From Halomonas sp. JB37 (GTDB lineage Bacteria; Pseudomonadota; Gammaproteobacteria; Pseudomonadales; Halomonadaceae): a stretch of 64,000 bases of DNA. Of the stretch, positions 8,030 through 17,002 are shown piece after piece. Both the position numbers and the translations under genes were made by a program. The notes under the pieces were generated by a model. That model saw nothing but the letters and a program-made list of their open reading frames with translations, made no database searches and was not told the DNA's origin. The first letter of the stretch is position 1. Each line of letters opens with the position of its first letter. Location of the stretch: contig NZ_NRGW01000001.1 of the NCBI RefSeq assembly GCF_002332255.1, positions 3,472,001 through 3,536,000 on the forward strand, read 5' to 3'.

Positions 8030-8305
8030 CACACCTAGCACAATGGTCTCTTTTAAAAGCTGTCGCTGCTCGCGCATATAGTAATGAGTAGATACCGTTC
8101 CATCTGCGAAAGTGAGTGATCATTTAAACACCACGAAGCCCTCGGCCATGTCTCTGCCAGCGTCTCCGGTTCTAGATTCATTTAGATAAAGCTTGAACGG
8201 TGGTGCTGTTTGTGCGGTAGTGTCTTGACTGCACACAGATGCATCAATGATCAGCGGAGGAAAAATCACCAGCGTCTCGGCTAAAAATTATTCAGCGTGC
8301 GCTTT
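8030..8305 (-). pseudogene. Decayed copy of the DUF4357 gene found intact at 13 kb
   Basis: This stretch aligns by eye, with many substitutions and small indels, to 13165-13460 inside the intact GIY-YIG/DUF4357 gene. Shared landmarks in the same order are GCTGCTCGCGCAT, a TTTAA-ACACCAC-AAGCC block, CATTTAGATAAAGC / CATTCAGATAAAGC, GCATCAATG and GGAAAAATCACCAGC followed by TCGGCTAAAAA / TCAGCTAAAAA. It encodes the middle part of that protein (LLVIFPL..., LYLNE, FVV.K, YMREQRQ) but is broken by stops and frameshifts. It implies an earlier or second restriction-island copy that has rotted away here. It fuses directly into the DUF808 remnant. Confidence 0.75.
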
Positions 8306-9228
8306 CTTGGTGTATATGAGGTTCAGCAGTCCCACCACCGACCAAAAAGCCAATCACCGCAGAGCACAGCGTATTGAAGCTCCAGCCCAGCATGCCCCCA
8401 AGGCACCGGTTGCCTCGCTAATGCCTAACTCAATATGGTGTACCCACTCATAGGGTGCGTTGAACCACCCGTGCCATCGGCTCCCAGATTGACCATCAGG
8501 ATATGCCCACCCACCCATAGCATGGCGATGGTGCCCACGACCGAGATGGTCGCTAGCACCTTGGGCATGGCCGTCACCAGCCCACGGCCCAGGGTCTGCA
8601 TGCCCGTACTATCCCGCTGGGCGAGCTTCAGGCCGATATCATCCATCCTGATCAACAGCGCGACCACGCCATACACCAGAATAGTGATGACAAACGCGAC
8701 CACCACCAGGCTCGCCAGCTGTGACCAGAATCCCTGATGGGAGACGGTGGCGAGGGCGATCACCATGATTTCAGCAAACAGAATGAGATCGATGCGAACG
8801 GCGCCACTCACGATCTTTTTCTCAGCCTCCGGCCCCTTCTCAACCGCAGGCTTGTCGTCTTCATGCTGGCCGGAAAGCTTGTGCCAGACTTTCTCTGCGC
8901 CCTCAAAGGCTAGGTAGGTGCCGCCCACCATCAGGATGATCGGCAATAGCGCAGGCAAAAAGTAATTCAGCAGCAGCGCCACCGGCAGGATAAAAATCAG
9001 CTTGTTGCAAATCGACCCCAGCGCGATCTGCTTCACGATCGACAGTTCACGCTCCGCTGTCACCCCTTGCAAATATTGCGGCGTCAACGCCGTATCATCC
9101 ACCACCACCCCGGCCGCCTTCGCCGTCGCACGCCCAGCGGCGGCACTCACATCGTCCAGTGATGCTGCGGACAACTTCGCCAGTGCGGCAATGTCATCCA
9201 GTAATCCTATTAAGCCGCCTATGGCCAT
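8292..9228 (-). pseudogene. DUF808 (YedI-like) inner-membrane protein, frameshifted C-terminus
   Basis: The main frame starts at ATG 9228 (GGAGG 8 nt upstream; a longer frame to 9270 lacks support) and reads MAIGGLIGLLDDIAALAKLS, the typical DUF808 opening, followed by several membrane segments, RIDLILFAEIMVIAL and LAMLWVGGHIL-like blocks. It stops at 8425 after off-family residues. Shifting frame restores the family C-terminus: FNAPYEWVHHIELGISEATG, then after a second shift GMLGWSFNTLCSAVIGFLVG. The last membrane helix is then lost at the junction with the DUF4357 remnant near 8300. Two single-base shifts and a truncated end make this a pseudogene, although the 267-residue product could still be made. 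Confidence 0.75.
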
Positions 9229-9317
9229 GGATGCTTCCTCCGTGAATAACAGTTGCAGATAGTAGAGCACACGGTGGGCTTTGCGGGTGAGCTCTTTTGC
9301 ATCCCGATCTGCACACC

Positions 9318-9533
9318 TTATTTCAGCAACTTCTCCAGCTCATGGCGTTGCTCAGCATATTTCGAGGCGTTTTCGCTTTTCAGTTTTTCCAAGTTGATAA
9401 GTTTCCAAAGTACAGCAGGCAGCTTGGCTGCCTCTGGGCAGTCAATAGCACCAAAATCCGGTGTACCTTCATACAGACTCAGTAAGAAGCGTTTGGTATT
9501 TACATCAAAGCTTGACTGAATACCCGTAATCAA
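9318..9533 (-). pseudogene. Fragment resembling the C-terminus of an AbiEii/AbiGii-type nucleotidyltransferase toxin
   Basis: About 70 codons: FLLSLYEGTPDFGAIDCPEA, then LPAVLWKLINLEKL and a charged helical tail. The pattern (F-x-S-L-x-x-G-x-P-D-[FW] ... LPA[VI]xWKLxNLxKL) is one I associate with the C-terminus of AbiEii-like nucleotidyltransferases. There is a stop codon immediately upstream (TGA ahead of the TTG at 9533), so the catalytic N-terminal part is missing. Treated as a remnant. Family recall is moderate and untested; no partner antitoxin gene is visible. Confidence 0.35.
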
Positions 9534-9534
9534 T

Positions 9535-9799
9535 CACTCGAGTATGCTCAACAGTTCTCCAAGGCTAACAGGCGTTCTGGTCATACCCTCAAATTCTTGG
9601 CTATAAGGCTGATCAAGTAGAGTTGTTTTCTGAGCCGATCCGTGATGAGAAGCGTGCTCATAATGAAAAACTAATGGCCTCGCTCGGCAAGTTCAATCGC
9701 GAGCAAGGAAAAATACCGTCCAGATTGGCATTTCTCGTAAACAAAATACTTGAGAACTACACTGCGAAAAACCGTAAACCACAAAATGGAAAGAGCTAG
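9535..9799 (+). pseudogene. Unidentified gene fragment with one frameshift
   Basis: Two overlapping frames read as one protein once a single shift near 9595 is allowed: first YAQQFSKANRRSGHTLKF, then ILGYKADQVELFSEPIRDEK continuing RAHNEKLMASLGKFNREQG to TAG at 9797-9799. The residue composition (charged, few rare residues) looks protein-coding, and the C-terminus ends normally. I do not recognise the family. It lies back to back with the AbiEii-like fragment among other broken genes. Confidence 0.35.
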
Positions 9800-9857
9800 C
9801 AGCCGCAAAAAATTAGAAAAGGAGTGCCTTTCCTAAATCCTCTGCATCCCTTCCTTA

Positions 9858-10433
9858 CTAAATGGCAGAATTCCCGTTCTTACGATGGTTGGCATTAAAG
9901 CGTGCTTTCTTCTGGCGATTCCCGCAGGTGTTCATATCACACCATTTGCGGGTACGACTTTGACTGGTATCGAAGAAGGCGGCTTGGCAGGTTGGCGATG
10001 CACACAAGGCCAATTTCCCATCTCGTTCGCCTGCAATGATGCTGATCGCATCAGCGGCAATTACGCTTAGGGCATCTTCCACGCAGGAAGCTGACCTAAG
10101 ATGCCATTGACGTTTGCCATCGAGCGATAGAATAGCGGCGGCCTGACCTTTAATGCTGCAGTCATTGATGACTTGGATCGCAGTAGCAGGTAAAGCGTTT
10201 CCGATAGCAGTCGCTGTCGCAGCAGCGTGAATTGATTCCCGCAACTCCCAAGCGAGTTCAAGCTGCGCTGAGGTGCAGGCGTTCACGGCTAGTCCGTTGA
10301 TTACTAACCAATCGACGAGTCGCTGCGGCGTTGGAATGAGCTCCACAGAGTCGCCTTGGCGCTCTTTAAGAGTCGCCGTAAAGCTAGTCGCTAGCACACT
10401 ACCAAGGCGGAAGTCAGGGAATTGATCTTTCAT
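9858..10433 (-). CDS. ABATE/CGNR zinc-finger transcriptional regulator
   Basis: A 191-residue protein. Residues about 1-130 form the alpha-helical ABATE (putative stress-induced regulator) region; residues about 139-183 are the CGNR zinc finger: LCASPTCQAAFFDTS, then RKWCDMNTCGNRQKKARF, with four cysteines and the name-giving C-G-N-R. Such proteins bind DNA and usually regulate an adjacent gene. It is divergent from the epoxide hydrolase gene at 10658, the obvious candidate target. The promoter region between them (10434-10657) holds no other supported gene. Confidence 0.85.
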   Translation of the reverse strand: MKDQFPDFRLGSVLATSFTATLKERQGDSVELIPTPQRLVDWLVINGLAVNACTSAQLELAWELRESIHAAATATAIGNALPATAIQVINDCSIKGQAAAILSLDGKRQWHLRSASCVEDALSVIAADAISIIAGERDGKLALCASPTCQAAFFDTSQSRTRKWCDMNTCGNRQKKARFNANHRKNGNSAI

Positions 10434-10657
10434 GGAACCACCTTAGCATGCCCCCTGCGGCAGTGAAATCGACCAAGTGGTCGTATTTTGCTCCGCTGCT
10501 GGCAATAGCGGGTTGCACGCTAATATCGAGACATGATAGAACCGTCTTAGCCGGTTCGCATTGTGCCAAAGCCGGTGCCAAGATTACTAGGAGGTCGCAT
10601 GCCTACACTTTGGTACATAACCGACACCGCGTCCGCCCACTCCAGCGGGGGCATCTT

Positions 10658-11839
10658 ATGAACCGTCTAACTAGCAAAATTGAAGCATTTGAAACTCACG
10701 CCACTGACGCTGACCTAGATGATCTGCGCGCTCGATTATCCGCAGCGCGTTTACCAGAGGCCGAAACGGTCTATCAAGCCGCGCCCGATCCTCGCCGATG
10801 GGAACAGGGCGTTCCTCTCGCTGACCTCGTCGAACTCGTGAACTACTGGCGCACTGAGTATGACTGGCGGTCATTCGAGACCCGGCTTAACGACATCGGC
10901 CAGTTCCGGACAACCATTGATGGTCTCAAAATCCATTTCCTGCACTGTCGTTCGTCGCGCGCCAATGCCACGCCTCTGATTTTGACCCACGGCTGGCCAG
11001 GCAGCATCGCCGAGTTCATTGATGTGGTAGACGAGTTAGCAGAGCCGAAAGATGCAAACGCACCCGCTTTCCACGTAGTCATCCCATCGCTCCCAGGCTT
11101 TGGTTACAGCGATAAGCCATCCACCACCGGTTGGGGAGCCGGAAAGATTGCGGCCGCTTGGGTGGAACTGATGGGAAGGCTCGGCTACAGCAGGTTCGTA
11201 GCTCACGGCGGCGACTGGGGCGGCGTTATCACCACTGTTCTCGGCGGTAGGTTCCCGGAGCACGTAATCGGCATCCACACTACATTGGCGGAGGCACCGG
11301 CTGGGCTCACCATGGACGGGCTGACAGCAACCGAACGTAAATGGGCCGAGGACACACACGACTTCTGGCACTACCGAGCAGCTTATGCGAAGCAGCAGGC
11401 GACCCGGCCGCAAACCATCGGCTACTCGCTTGTCGATTCCCCTGTGGGGCTTCTTGCCTGGATTCTCGACAAGTTCTCTGAGTGGACAGATACCGTAGAT
11501 AGTCCTTTCGAGACAATTTCCCCAGACAGAATTCTGGACGACGTCACTCTTTATTGGCTGACACGTACAGGTGCATCGGCAGCCCGCATTTACTATGAAA
11601 GCCACGGTGGTGTTAACAGGCTCGATCCTGAGCTTCGGGTCAATGTCCCCTCAGCCATCACTATCTATCCTTGCGATATTGAGAAATGTCCGCGCCCTTG
11701 GGCGCAGGAACGGTACCGACAAATTGTTCGATGGAGGACGTCTGACAACGGGGGCCATTTCCCGTCGCTGGAGGTTCCTGAGTATTTCGTCAAGGATCTG
11801 CAAGAAGGCCTCGCAGCAGTATTGGCAGCCAATCAGTGA
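10658..11839 (+). CDS. Epoxide hydrolase (alpha/beta-hydrolase with EHN domain)
   Basis: A 393-residue microsomal-type epoxide hydrolase homologue that would open epoxides to diols. The N-terminal EHN domain (residues about 5-110; DLDDLRARLSAARLP) precedes the alpha/beta-hydrolase core. HGWPG at 111-115 is the oxyanion-hole motif; the nucleophile is Asp186 in HGGDWGG; a tyrosine lies in IYYESHGG; and the catalytic His is in GGHFPSLE near the C-terminus. ATG 10658 is chosen, with a G-rich ribosome-binding site, because the frame upstream to 10448 adds about 70 residues with no family similarity. It is likely regulated by the divergent CGNR protein. The natural substrate is unknown. Confidence 0.88.
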   Translation: MNRLTSKIEAFETHATDADLDDLRARLSAARLPEAETVYQAAPDPRRWEQGVPLADLVELVNYWRTEYDWRSFETRLNDIGQFRTTIDGLKIHFLHCRSSRANATPLILTHGWPGSIAEFIDVVDELAEPKDANAPAFHVVIPSLPGFGYSDKPSTTGWGAGKIAAAWVELMGRLGYSRFVAHGGDWGGVITTVLGGRFPEHVIGIHTTLAEAPAGLTMDGLTATERKWAEDTHDFWHYRAAYAKQQATRPQTIGYSLVDSPVGLLAWILDKFSEWTDTVDSPFETISPDRILDDVTLYWLTRTGASAARIYYESHGGVNRLDPELRVNVPSAITIYPCDIEKCPRPWAQERYRQIVRWRTSDNGGHFPSLEVPEYFVKDLQEGLAAVLAANQ

Positions 11840-12124
11840 ATGCTGCAAGACACCCCGGCAACAGAGATCAAGACCGGTTTGTCAAAGAAATTCGCGGGAG
11901 CGGTAATCTGCCGTATCACTTCGACTCTTTGCGCTTGTCTTGTCTCTGCCTCGCCACCCGTTCGAGAGTCAGACTTGCACCCCCGTTCTGTGGCTGCACG
12001 CAGCTCTTGCTTCCAGCATGGGGAGGGTACCCATTGTTGACTCAGTGTTTCAGGACTCGACATGGGTCGACCGATACCAGTAATGCAGATCAGGCAAGCA
12101 CTATAACGATGCTGAAGGAATGTA

Positions 12125-12763
12125 ATGATGGTTGATGTCAGTGTTCTACCAGCCTTCATTGCAGTGATTTTGCTTTTCCTCCTCCCTCCTGGCCCTGATA
12201 TGGCATACATGCTTGCCGTTGGTCTCGAAAGTGGACGCCGGTCAGCCCTGAAAGCGATTTTCGGCATAGGAACCGGCATGAGCGTATATGCCGCAACGGT
12301 GGTCATTGGAGTGGGAAAAATTGCTCAGTCGTACCCTCTACTGCTTGAAGCAGTGAAGGTATTCGGCGCTGCCTACCTATTGTGGCTGGCATATGTAACG
12401 ACCCATAATGCGCGCCGCATGGCCAGAGGTCCTAGTAAAGTTTCAACCGGACGACATTACCTCAGAGGCGTATTGGTCAGCCTAACCAATCCGAAAGTAA
12501 TTCTGTTCTTTCTTTCAGTCCTTCCTCTGTTTATGGGCGGTGCACAGAACGCGGGGTTACAACTAGCGATGTTGGGTGTCGTGAACGTCTTGATGGAAGT
12601 TCTTGTTTACGGAACTATAGGCGTGCTGGCGGGCGTTTTCCATTCTCGCTTCAGGAGCTCGGAGCGTGCCGGTGTCTTGTTAAGCTACATTTCAGCTGCC
12701 GTTTATGGGGTTCTGGCGGGTGTCGTTATAGTAGAAGTAATGTCGAGATCTATTGCTAATTAA
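12125..12763 (+). CDS. LysE/RhtB-family amino acid exporter
   Basis: A 212-residue membrane protein with about six hydrophobic segments. Family marks are LLPPGPDMAYMLAVGLESGR near residue 20, GIGTGMSVY, the AAYLLWLAY segment, and GVLVSLTNPKVILFFLSVLP. LysE/RhtB proteins export amino acids or derivatives across the inner membrane. It starts at ATGATG 12125/12128 and stands alone, with 285 bases before it and 240 after it in which I see no convincing gene. Substrate not inferable. Confidence 0.88.
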   Translation: MMVDVSVLPAFIAVILLFLLPPGPDMAYMLAVGLESGRRSALKAIFGIGTGMSVYAATVVIGVGKIAQSYPLLLEAVKVFGAAYLLWLAYVTTHNARRMARGPSKVSTGRHYLRGVLVSLTNPKVILFFLSVLPLFMGGAQNAGLQLAMLGVVNVLMEVLVYGTIGVLAGVFHSRFRSSERAGVLLSYISAAVYGVLAGVVIVEVMSRSIAN

Positions 12764-13004
12764 CGGATCACAAATAAGCTATCTAAAGTGGCGAAGCAAT
12801 TTTCTTTGCTGAACTGCACCGTAAACTCGTGTCATAACCGGCTAGTTGAGCGAAGAACATTTGGCTATGATCAGCATCGTAGTGATGTCGCTGTATCCGC
12901 TGATACCGGTGATATTGGACTCGATGGTTCGCGAGCCCATCAGCGGATGCGCCATAGTGGAGATAGCTTTATCTAGCGGCGATGCTGGTCACAGTGGGCA
13001 CTTG

Positions 13005-13892
13005 CTAAACCTTTGCCAAGCGTGCATCTTGAATAGCCTTCAGTGTTTTACCGCTCGCATCTTTCCAGGCAATCCGCCCGTTTGAAGCGCCACCGACCAA
13101 CACACCCGCCGCGGTTGATGGCGACGAAAAACGAAAATCTTGGGTGAAAACCAGTTTTCCATCTAGCGGCGCCAATACGCCCCGCTCTTGCAGAAGCTGA
13201 CGCTGCTCGCGCATGTAATCGTGAATAGAAACCGTCTCTTCGGCGCGAGCCTGGGAGCCTTTTAACACCACAAAGCCATCGGCTACTTCTTTACCGGTGC
13301 CTTCAGCTCCACGCTCATTCAGATAAAGCGCTAACGGCGCCTCAGCCTTTTCTGTTTGCGTGGTAGCGGCCTGATTGGTGGCAGATTCAAACGCATCAAT
13401 GCCTAGCAGAGGAAAAATCACCAGCATCTCAGCTAAAAACCACTCGGCATCGGCACGGTCGGCTTCAGAAAGCGGGGGCGGCGCGGGAAAGGTGCCGTTA
13501 TCTAAAGCCCACTGGTTAGCCGTTTTCGCCAGGGTCAATAAGCGTGATTCTAGATAGCGGACATTAGCTTTGTTCAAACCTTCGTTAGTGCTGGTAAACG
13601 CCACAGTCCGCGTCCAAAACTCCTTACCCGACACATGCTGCTTAATACGTTCCCCCAGCACATCGGCTTCACCCACATATAGCTTGGACGCGCCCTCTTC
13701 CGTTAGTCCTGTGAGCACATACACGCCCGGCTGGGCCATTTCGCTGCGGGCCAATGCGCGCTCAAACTGGGAGCGGTTAGCCACCACCGCCCTGCCCGTC
13801 CAGTTGGATTTCTCGATCACGCGCAGGCCTTCTGGCGTGCCATCAGCGAGAAAGATGCGAATAGAGGTTGGGCGGGGTTGAACTTGATGCAT
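13005..13892 (-). CDS. GIY-YIG nuclease-fold protein with C-terminal DUF4357
   Basis: A 295-residue protein at the distal end of the type I restriction operon, 36 bases after hsdR. A GIY-YIG-like domain at residues about 50-125 shows PGVYVLTG and KLYVGEADVLGERIKQH, then FWTRTVAF and a late Glu in NVRYLESRLL. The C-terminal DUF4357 domain (about 205-295) has FVVLKGSQAR...SIHDYMREQR and FSSPSTAAGVLVGGASNGR. Such proteins recur beside restriction systems; their role is unproven and could be nuclease accessory or DNA sensing. A decayed copy of its middle part lies at 8030-8305. Confidence 0.85.
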   Translation of the reverse strand: MHQVQPRPTSIRIFLADGTPEGLRVIEKSNWTGRAVVANRSQFERALARSEMAQPGVYVLTGLTEEGASKLYVGEADVLGERIKQHVSGKEFWTRTVAFTSTNEGLNKANVRYLESRLLTLAKTANQWALDNGTFPAPPPLSEADRADAEWFLAEMLVIFPLLGIDAFESATNQAATTQTEKAEAPLALYLNERGAEGTGKEVADGFVVLKGSQARAEETVSIHDYMREQRQLLQERGVLAPLDGKLVFTQDFRFSSPSTAAGVLVGGASNGRIAWKDASGKTLKAIQDARLAKV

Positions 13893-13928
13893 GCTAATAA
13901 ACCTACCTTTTATTTAGCGTACGCGTGA

Positions 13929-16900
13929 TTATTGTCGTATTTTCTTGAATATTTCTAAGGCTAGATGTTCATGGGCAGCGCCTCTGAACTCTTTGTCACT
14001 CATCACGCGAGAGAAGATCTCTTCATTGTTTTCCATGCGGTCAATGAATAATTCATCCAACATGCGCTCAAGGTAAGCCGAAAAATTTGGTAGGTTATTA
14101 GCTTTAGCCGCTTCGACGATGTTTTCATTGTTCTCCGCACTGGCGGTAATTTGGTCAAAGAACAGCTGATCGGCTTCTGTAAAGTCGGTGCCAAAACGCT
14201 CATTAAGCTTTTCTACTAACGAAGAGAGCGTCACAGGCTCTTCTCGAACTCCGCTAGTGCCCACATCGGTTGGCCCTTTCAAGGGGTAAGCTTCGCCTTG
14301 ACCAAGATCAATGGAACCTTCGGTCATCTGCTGTAAACGGAAATAACGTAAAGCAATCTCGTTATCCAGTGTGAAGGCTTGGCCATCGCTTGGTGGAGGC
14401 AATTTCGCCATTATGTTACGCACGAAGGCGTAAAGCTTTTCTAGCTCACTATCCTGATACGGAATAATCTGGGACAAAAACGCATAAAGGTTACGGAAAG
14501 CGGTCAATTGTCCGCGAAACTCTTCTTGCTCGGCCTCATCTTTTTCACCAAAACGCGCAATCACCGCGTCCAGAACCGCATTCATTACCCGATGGTCTGC
14601 TGCGGAATGGTCGCGTTTGCTTTTGTACCAGACCTCGGCAAACGCATTGATATCGTCTGGCGCAAATATCGCCCAAGCTAGTAACTTATGTTGCAGCTCC
14701 GATAGCTGGTGCGCATCGGCATTTTCGCCAATAGAAGTGGCTTCATAGTAGGGTTTGAAGGCTTGATAGATATCGTCTTCTTCATTGGCAAAATCCAGCA
14801 CGAAGGTACGTGCCTTGCCAGGTGCCATGCGATTAAGGCGCGAGAGTGTTTGTACTGCCTGCACCCCAGATAGACGTTTGACCACATACATGGTTTGTAG
14901 CAAAGGCTGATCGAAACCCGTCTGGTATTTTTCTGCCACTAATAGCACACGGTAATCGTCGCGCTCGAAGGCTTCCGGCAATTCGCTCTCGGCCAAGCCC
15001 TCATTCATCGCCACTTCGGTGTAGGATGCGCCGGGGTCGTCGGGGTCTTCCACGCTGCCTGAGAAAGCCACCAGCGAGCGAATACCGCTGTAGCCATGGT
15101 CTTTAATGTAACGATCAAACGCCAGCTTGTATTTTACGGCTGCCAAGCGCGATCCAGTGACCACCATCGCCTTGGCCCGTCCAGCCATTTCGCTCATCAC
15201 ATAGAGTCGGAAGTGCTCGACAATGACCGAGACCACCTGATCGATGTTAACGGGATGCAGCTCCAGATAGCGGCTCAAGGCTTTGGCCGCCTTCTTGCGC
15301 GGCACTTCGGGGTCGTTTTCCACCTGCTTGATCAGGCCGAAGAAGCGCTTGTAAGTAGTATAGTTCTGCAACACATCCATGATGAAGCCTTCTTCGATGG
15401 CCTGCCGCATGGAGTACTCATGAAATGGAGAAGTGCCTGAGGGGCCTGGCTCATCGAACAAGACTTTTGTCTTGAACTTGGGGGTAGCGGTAAAGGCAAA
15501 AAAACTTAGATTGGGTTGCCGTGCCCGGCGCAGTGAATCGCGCAGAATAGCCGCCTTGGCATCGTCAGACAGCGCATCATCCTCTTCTTCCGACATTTGC
15601 GCCCCAATGGCAGATTCGATGCCATCCTTGTTGAGCATGCCACGCAGTGCGGTGGCGGTTTCTCCACTCTGGGAGGAGTGCGCCTCATCGACGATCACGG
15701 CAAAGCGCTTACCTGCCGTATTGATCTTGATACCACTGCCTTTGCTCTCCAGCGTCGCTAGCGCTTGGGAAATGAACGGGAATTTCTGCAAGGTAGTGAT
15801 AATAATCGGTGTGCCGTTAGACAGTGCAGCGGCGAGCTGCTGGGTGTTCTCGTCGATTTTCTCTACCACACCTGTTTTATGCTCAAACTGATAGATGGTG
15901 TTTTGTAGCTGTTGGTCGAGTACACGTCTATCAGTGACCACCACGACAGAATGAAATACTTTTTCGTCGTTACCGTCGTGCAGACTGGCCAACCGGTGCG
16001 CCAGCCAGGCAATCGAATTAGACTTGCCGGAACCCGCCGAATGCTGAATCAGGTAGTTACGCCCCGATCCATTCACCTGTGCATGGCCTACCAGCTTGCG
16101 CACCACATCCAACTGATGGTATCGCGGGAAAATCATGGTTTCCTTACGGATGGTGCGCATGCCCTTATCGGTTTTAACCTGTCGCTCTTTTACCTCTAAG
16201 TGCATAAAGCGCTGCAAAATATCCATCAGGCTATCGCCTTGCAGCACCTCATCCCATAAATAATGTGTCTTCCAGTCATCCTCTACCGGTGGATTACCCG
16301 CCCCCAGGTTATTACCGCGATTAAAGGGTAGAAACGTGGTTTCTTTACCCTTGAGCCTAGTAGTCATCCACACTTCGTCAGGGTCTACAGCAAAATGCAC
16401 CAGTGCGCGCTTTTTGAAAGCGAATAGCAGATCGCGCTCATCTCGATCGCTTTGATATTGAGTCACCGCATCCGCCGCGCGCTGGCCAGTCAGCGGATTT
16501 TTTAGCTCTATTGTGGCTACCGGTAAGCCGTTCAGGCTCAGGGTCACATCGATAATGCATCGGCGATTTTTACCATCTGCCTTCTTTATCACCGAAGTAA
16601 ACGCCACCTGCCGAGTAATGGTCAGGCGATTTTGGCGGTAGGCAGCTGCCGCCTCAGGGTTCATAGTCGAGTTGGGGCGAAAGTTTGCCAGACGAAAGGT
16701 TTTTCCGTAGCACTTAAAGCCGTAGCGCAGCACGTGCAACGTGCCTTTAATCTCCAGTTCTTTGGCCAGACTACCGAGCACTGTAGCGCCGGTTTTATCG
16801 CCCAGCAGCGCTTCTAGCTGAGCCCATTTGCTGGGCTGGCTGGCTTGTAGAAAACCTATAACGTCATCGGGGAATAAAGCCAATGCCTCATCATATGCAG

Positions 16901-16985
16901 AGGCATCGCGTTTGGTATAGCCACCTGCACCGGTCAGACCTGTTTCAATGGCGATTTCAAAATCGAGTTCGGTATGGCCGGCCAT
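13929..16985 (-). CDS. hsdR: Type I restriction endonuclease subunit R
   Basis: A 1018-residue motor and nuclease subunit of a type I restriction-modification complex. The N-terminal PD-(D/E)xK nuclease has Asp146 in RRCIIDVTLS and the E-x-K Glu160/Lys162 in ATIELKNP. The SF2 translocase follows: PRYHQLDVV near 288, Walker A SAGSGKS 316-322, DEAH 433-436, FTATPKFKT motif III and a late QTLSRLNR motif VI. The C-terminal helical region would contact HsdM. Length is normal. It is separated from hsdMS by the ImmA/DUF4411 pair and starts 17 bases after it. It cleaves unmodified foreign DNA after ATP-driven translocation. Confidence 0.95.
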   Translation of the reverse strand: MAGHTELDFEIAIETGLTGAGGYTKRDASAYDEALALFPDDVIGFLQASQPSKWAQLEALLGDKTGATVLGSLAKELEIKGTLHVLRYGFKCYGKTFRLANFRPNSTMNPEAAAAYRQNRLTITRQVAFTSVIKKADGKNRRCIIDVTLSLNGLPVATIELKNPLTGQRAADAVTQYQSDRDERDLLFAFKKRALVHFAVDPDEVWMTTRLKGKETTFLPFNRGNNLGAGNPPVEDDWKTHYLWDEVLQGDSLMDILQRFMHLEVKERQVKTDKGMRTIRKETMIFPRYHQLDVVRKLVGHAQVNGSGRNYLIQHSAGSGKSNSIAWLAHRLASLHDGNDEKVFHSVVVVTDRRVLDQQLQNTIYQFEHKTGVVEKIDENTQQLAAALSNGTPIIITTLQKFPFISQALATLESKGSGIKINTAGKRFAVIVDEAHSSQSGETATALRGMLNKDGIESAIGAQMSEEEDDALSDDAKAAILRDSLRRARQPNLSFFAFTATPKFKTKVLFDEPGPSGTSPFHEYSMRQAIEEGFIMDVLQNYTTYKRFFGLIKQVENDPEVPRKKAAKALSRYLELHPVNIDQVVSVIVEHFRLYVMSEMAGRAKAMVVTGSRLAAVKYKLAFDRYIKDHGYSGIRSLVAFSGSVEDPDDPGASYTEVAMNEGLAESELPEAFERDDYRVLLVAEKYQTGFDQPLLQTMYVVKRLSGVQAVQTLSRLNRMAPGKARTFVLDFANEEDDIYQAFKPYYEATSIGENADAHQLSELQHKLLAWAIFAPDDINAFAEVWYKSKRDHSAADHRVMNAVLDAVIARFGEKDEAEQEEFRGQLTAFRNLYAFLSQIIPYQDSELEKLYAFVRNIMAKLPPPSDGQAFTLDNEIALRYFRLQQMTEGSIDLGQGEAYPLKGPTDVGTSGVREEPVTLSSLVEKLNERFGTDFTEADQLFFDQITASAENNENIVEAAKANNLPNFSAYLERMLDELFIDRMENNEEIFSRVMSDKEFRGAAHEHLALEIFKKIRQ

Positions 16986-17002
16986 CTTAGTCCTTTAATC
17001 AT

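Noticed and set aside
8436..8450. Near-match to the terminal bases of guaA as a possible attachment site
   Set aside because: Differs by an indel and falls within coding sequence for a conserved DUF808 motif, so coincidence is the better explanation.
10448..10657. N-terminal extension of the epoxide hydrolase frame
   Set aside because: The 70 extra residues match nothing in the family, and a proper start with a G-rich ribosome-binding site is at 10658.
11833..12306. 157-codon minus-strand frame between the epoxide hydrolase and lysE
   Set aside because: It overlaps the lysE start, and its residue content (many Arg, Ser, Pro without pattern) looks non-coding.
12764..13004. Possible gene in the lysE to DUF4357 gap
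   Set aside because: A hydrophobic 60-79-codon frame exists but shows no family pattern or ribosome-binding site; reported as empty.
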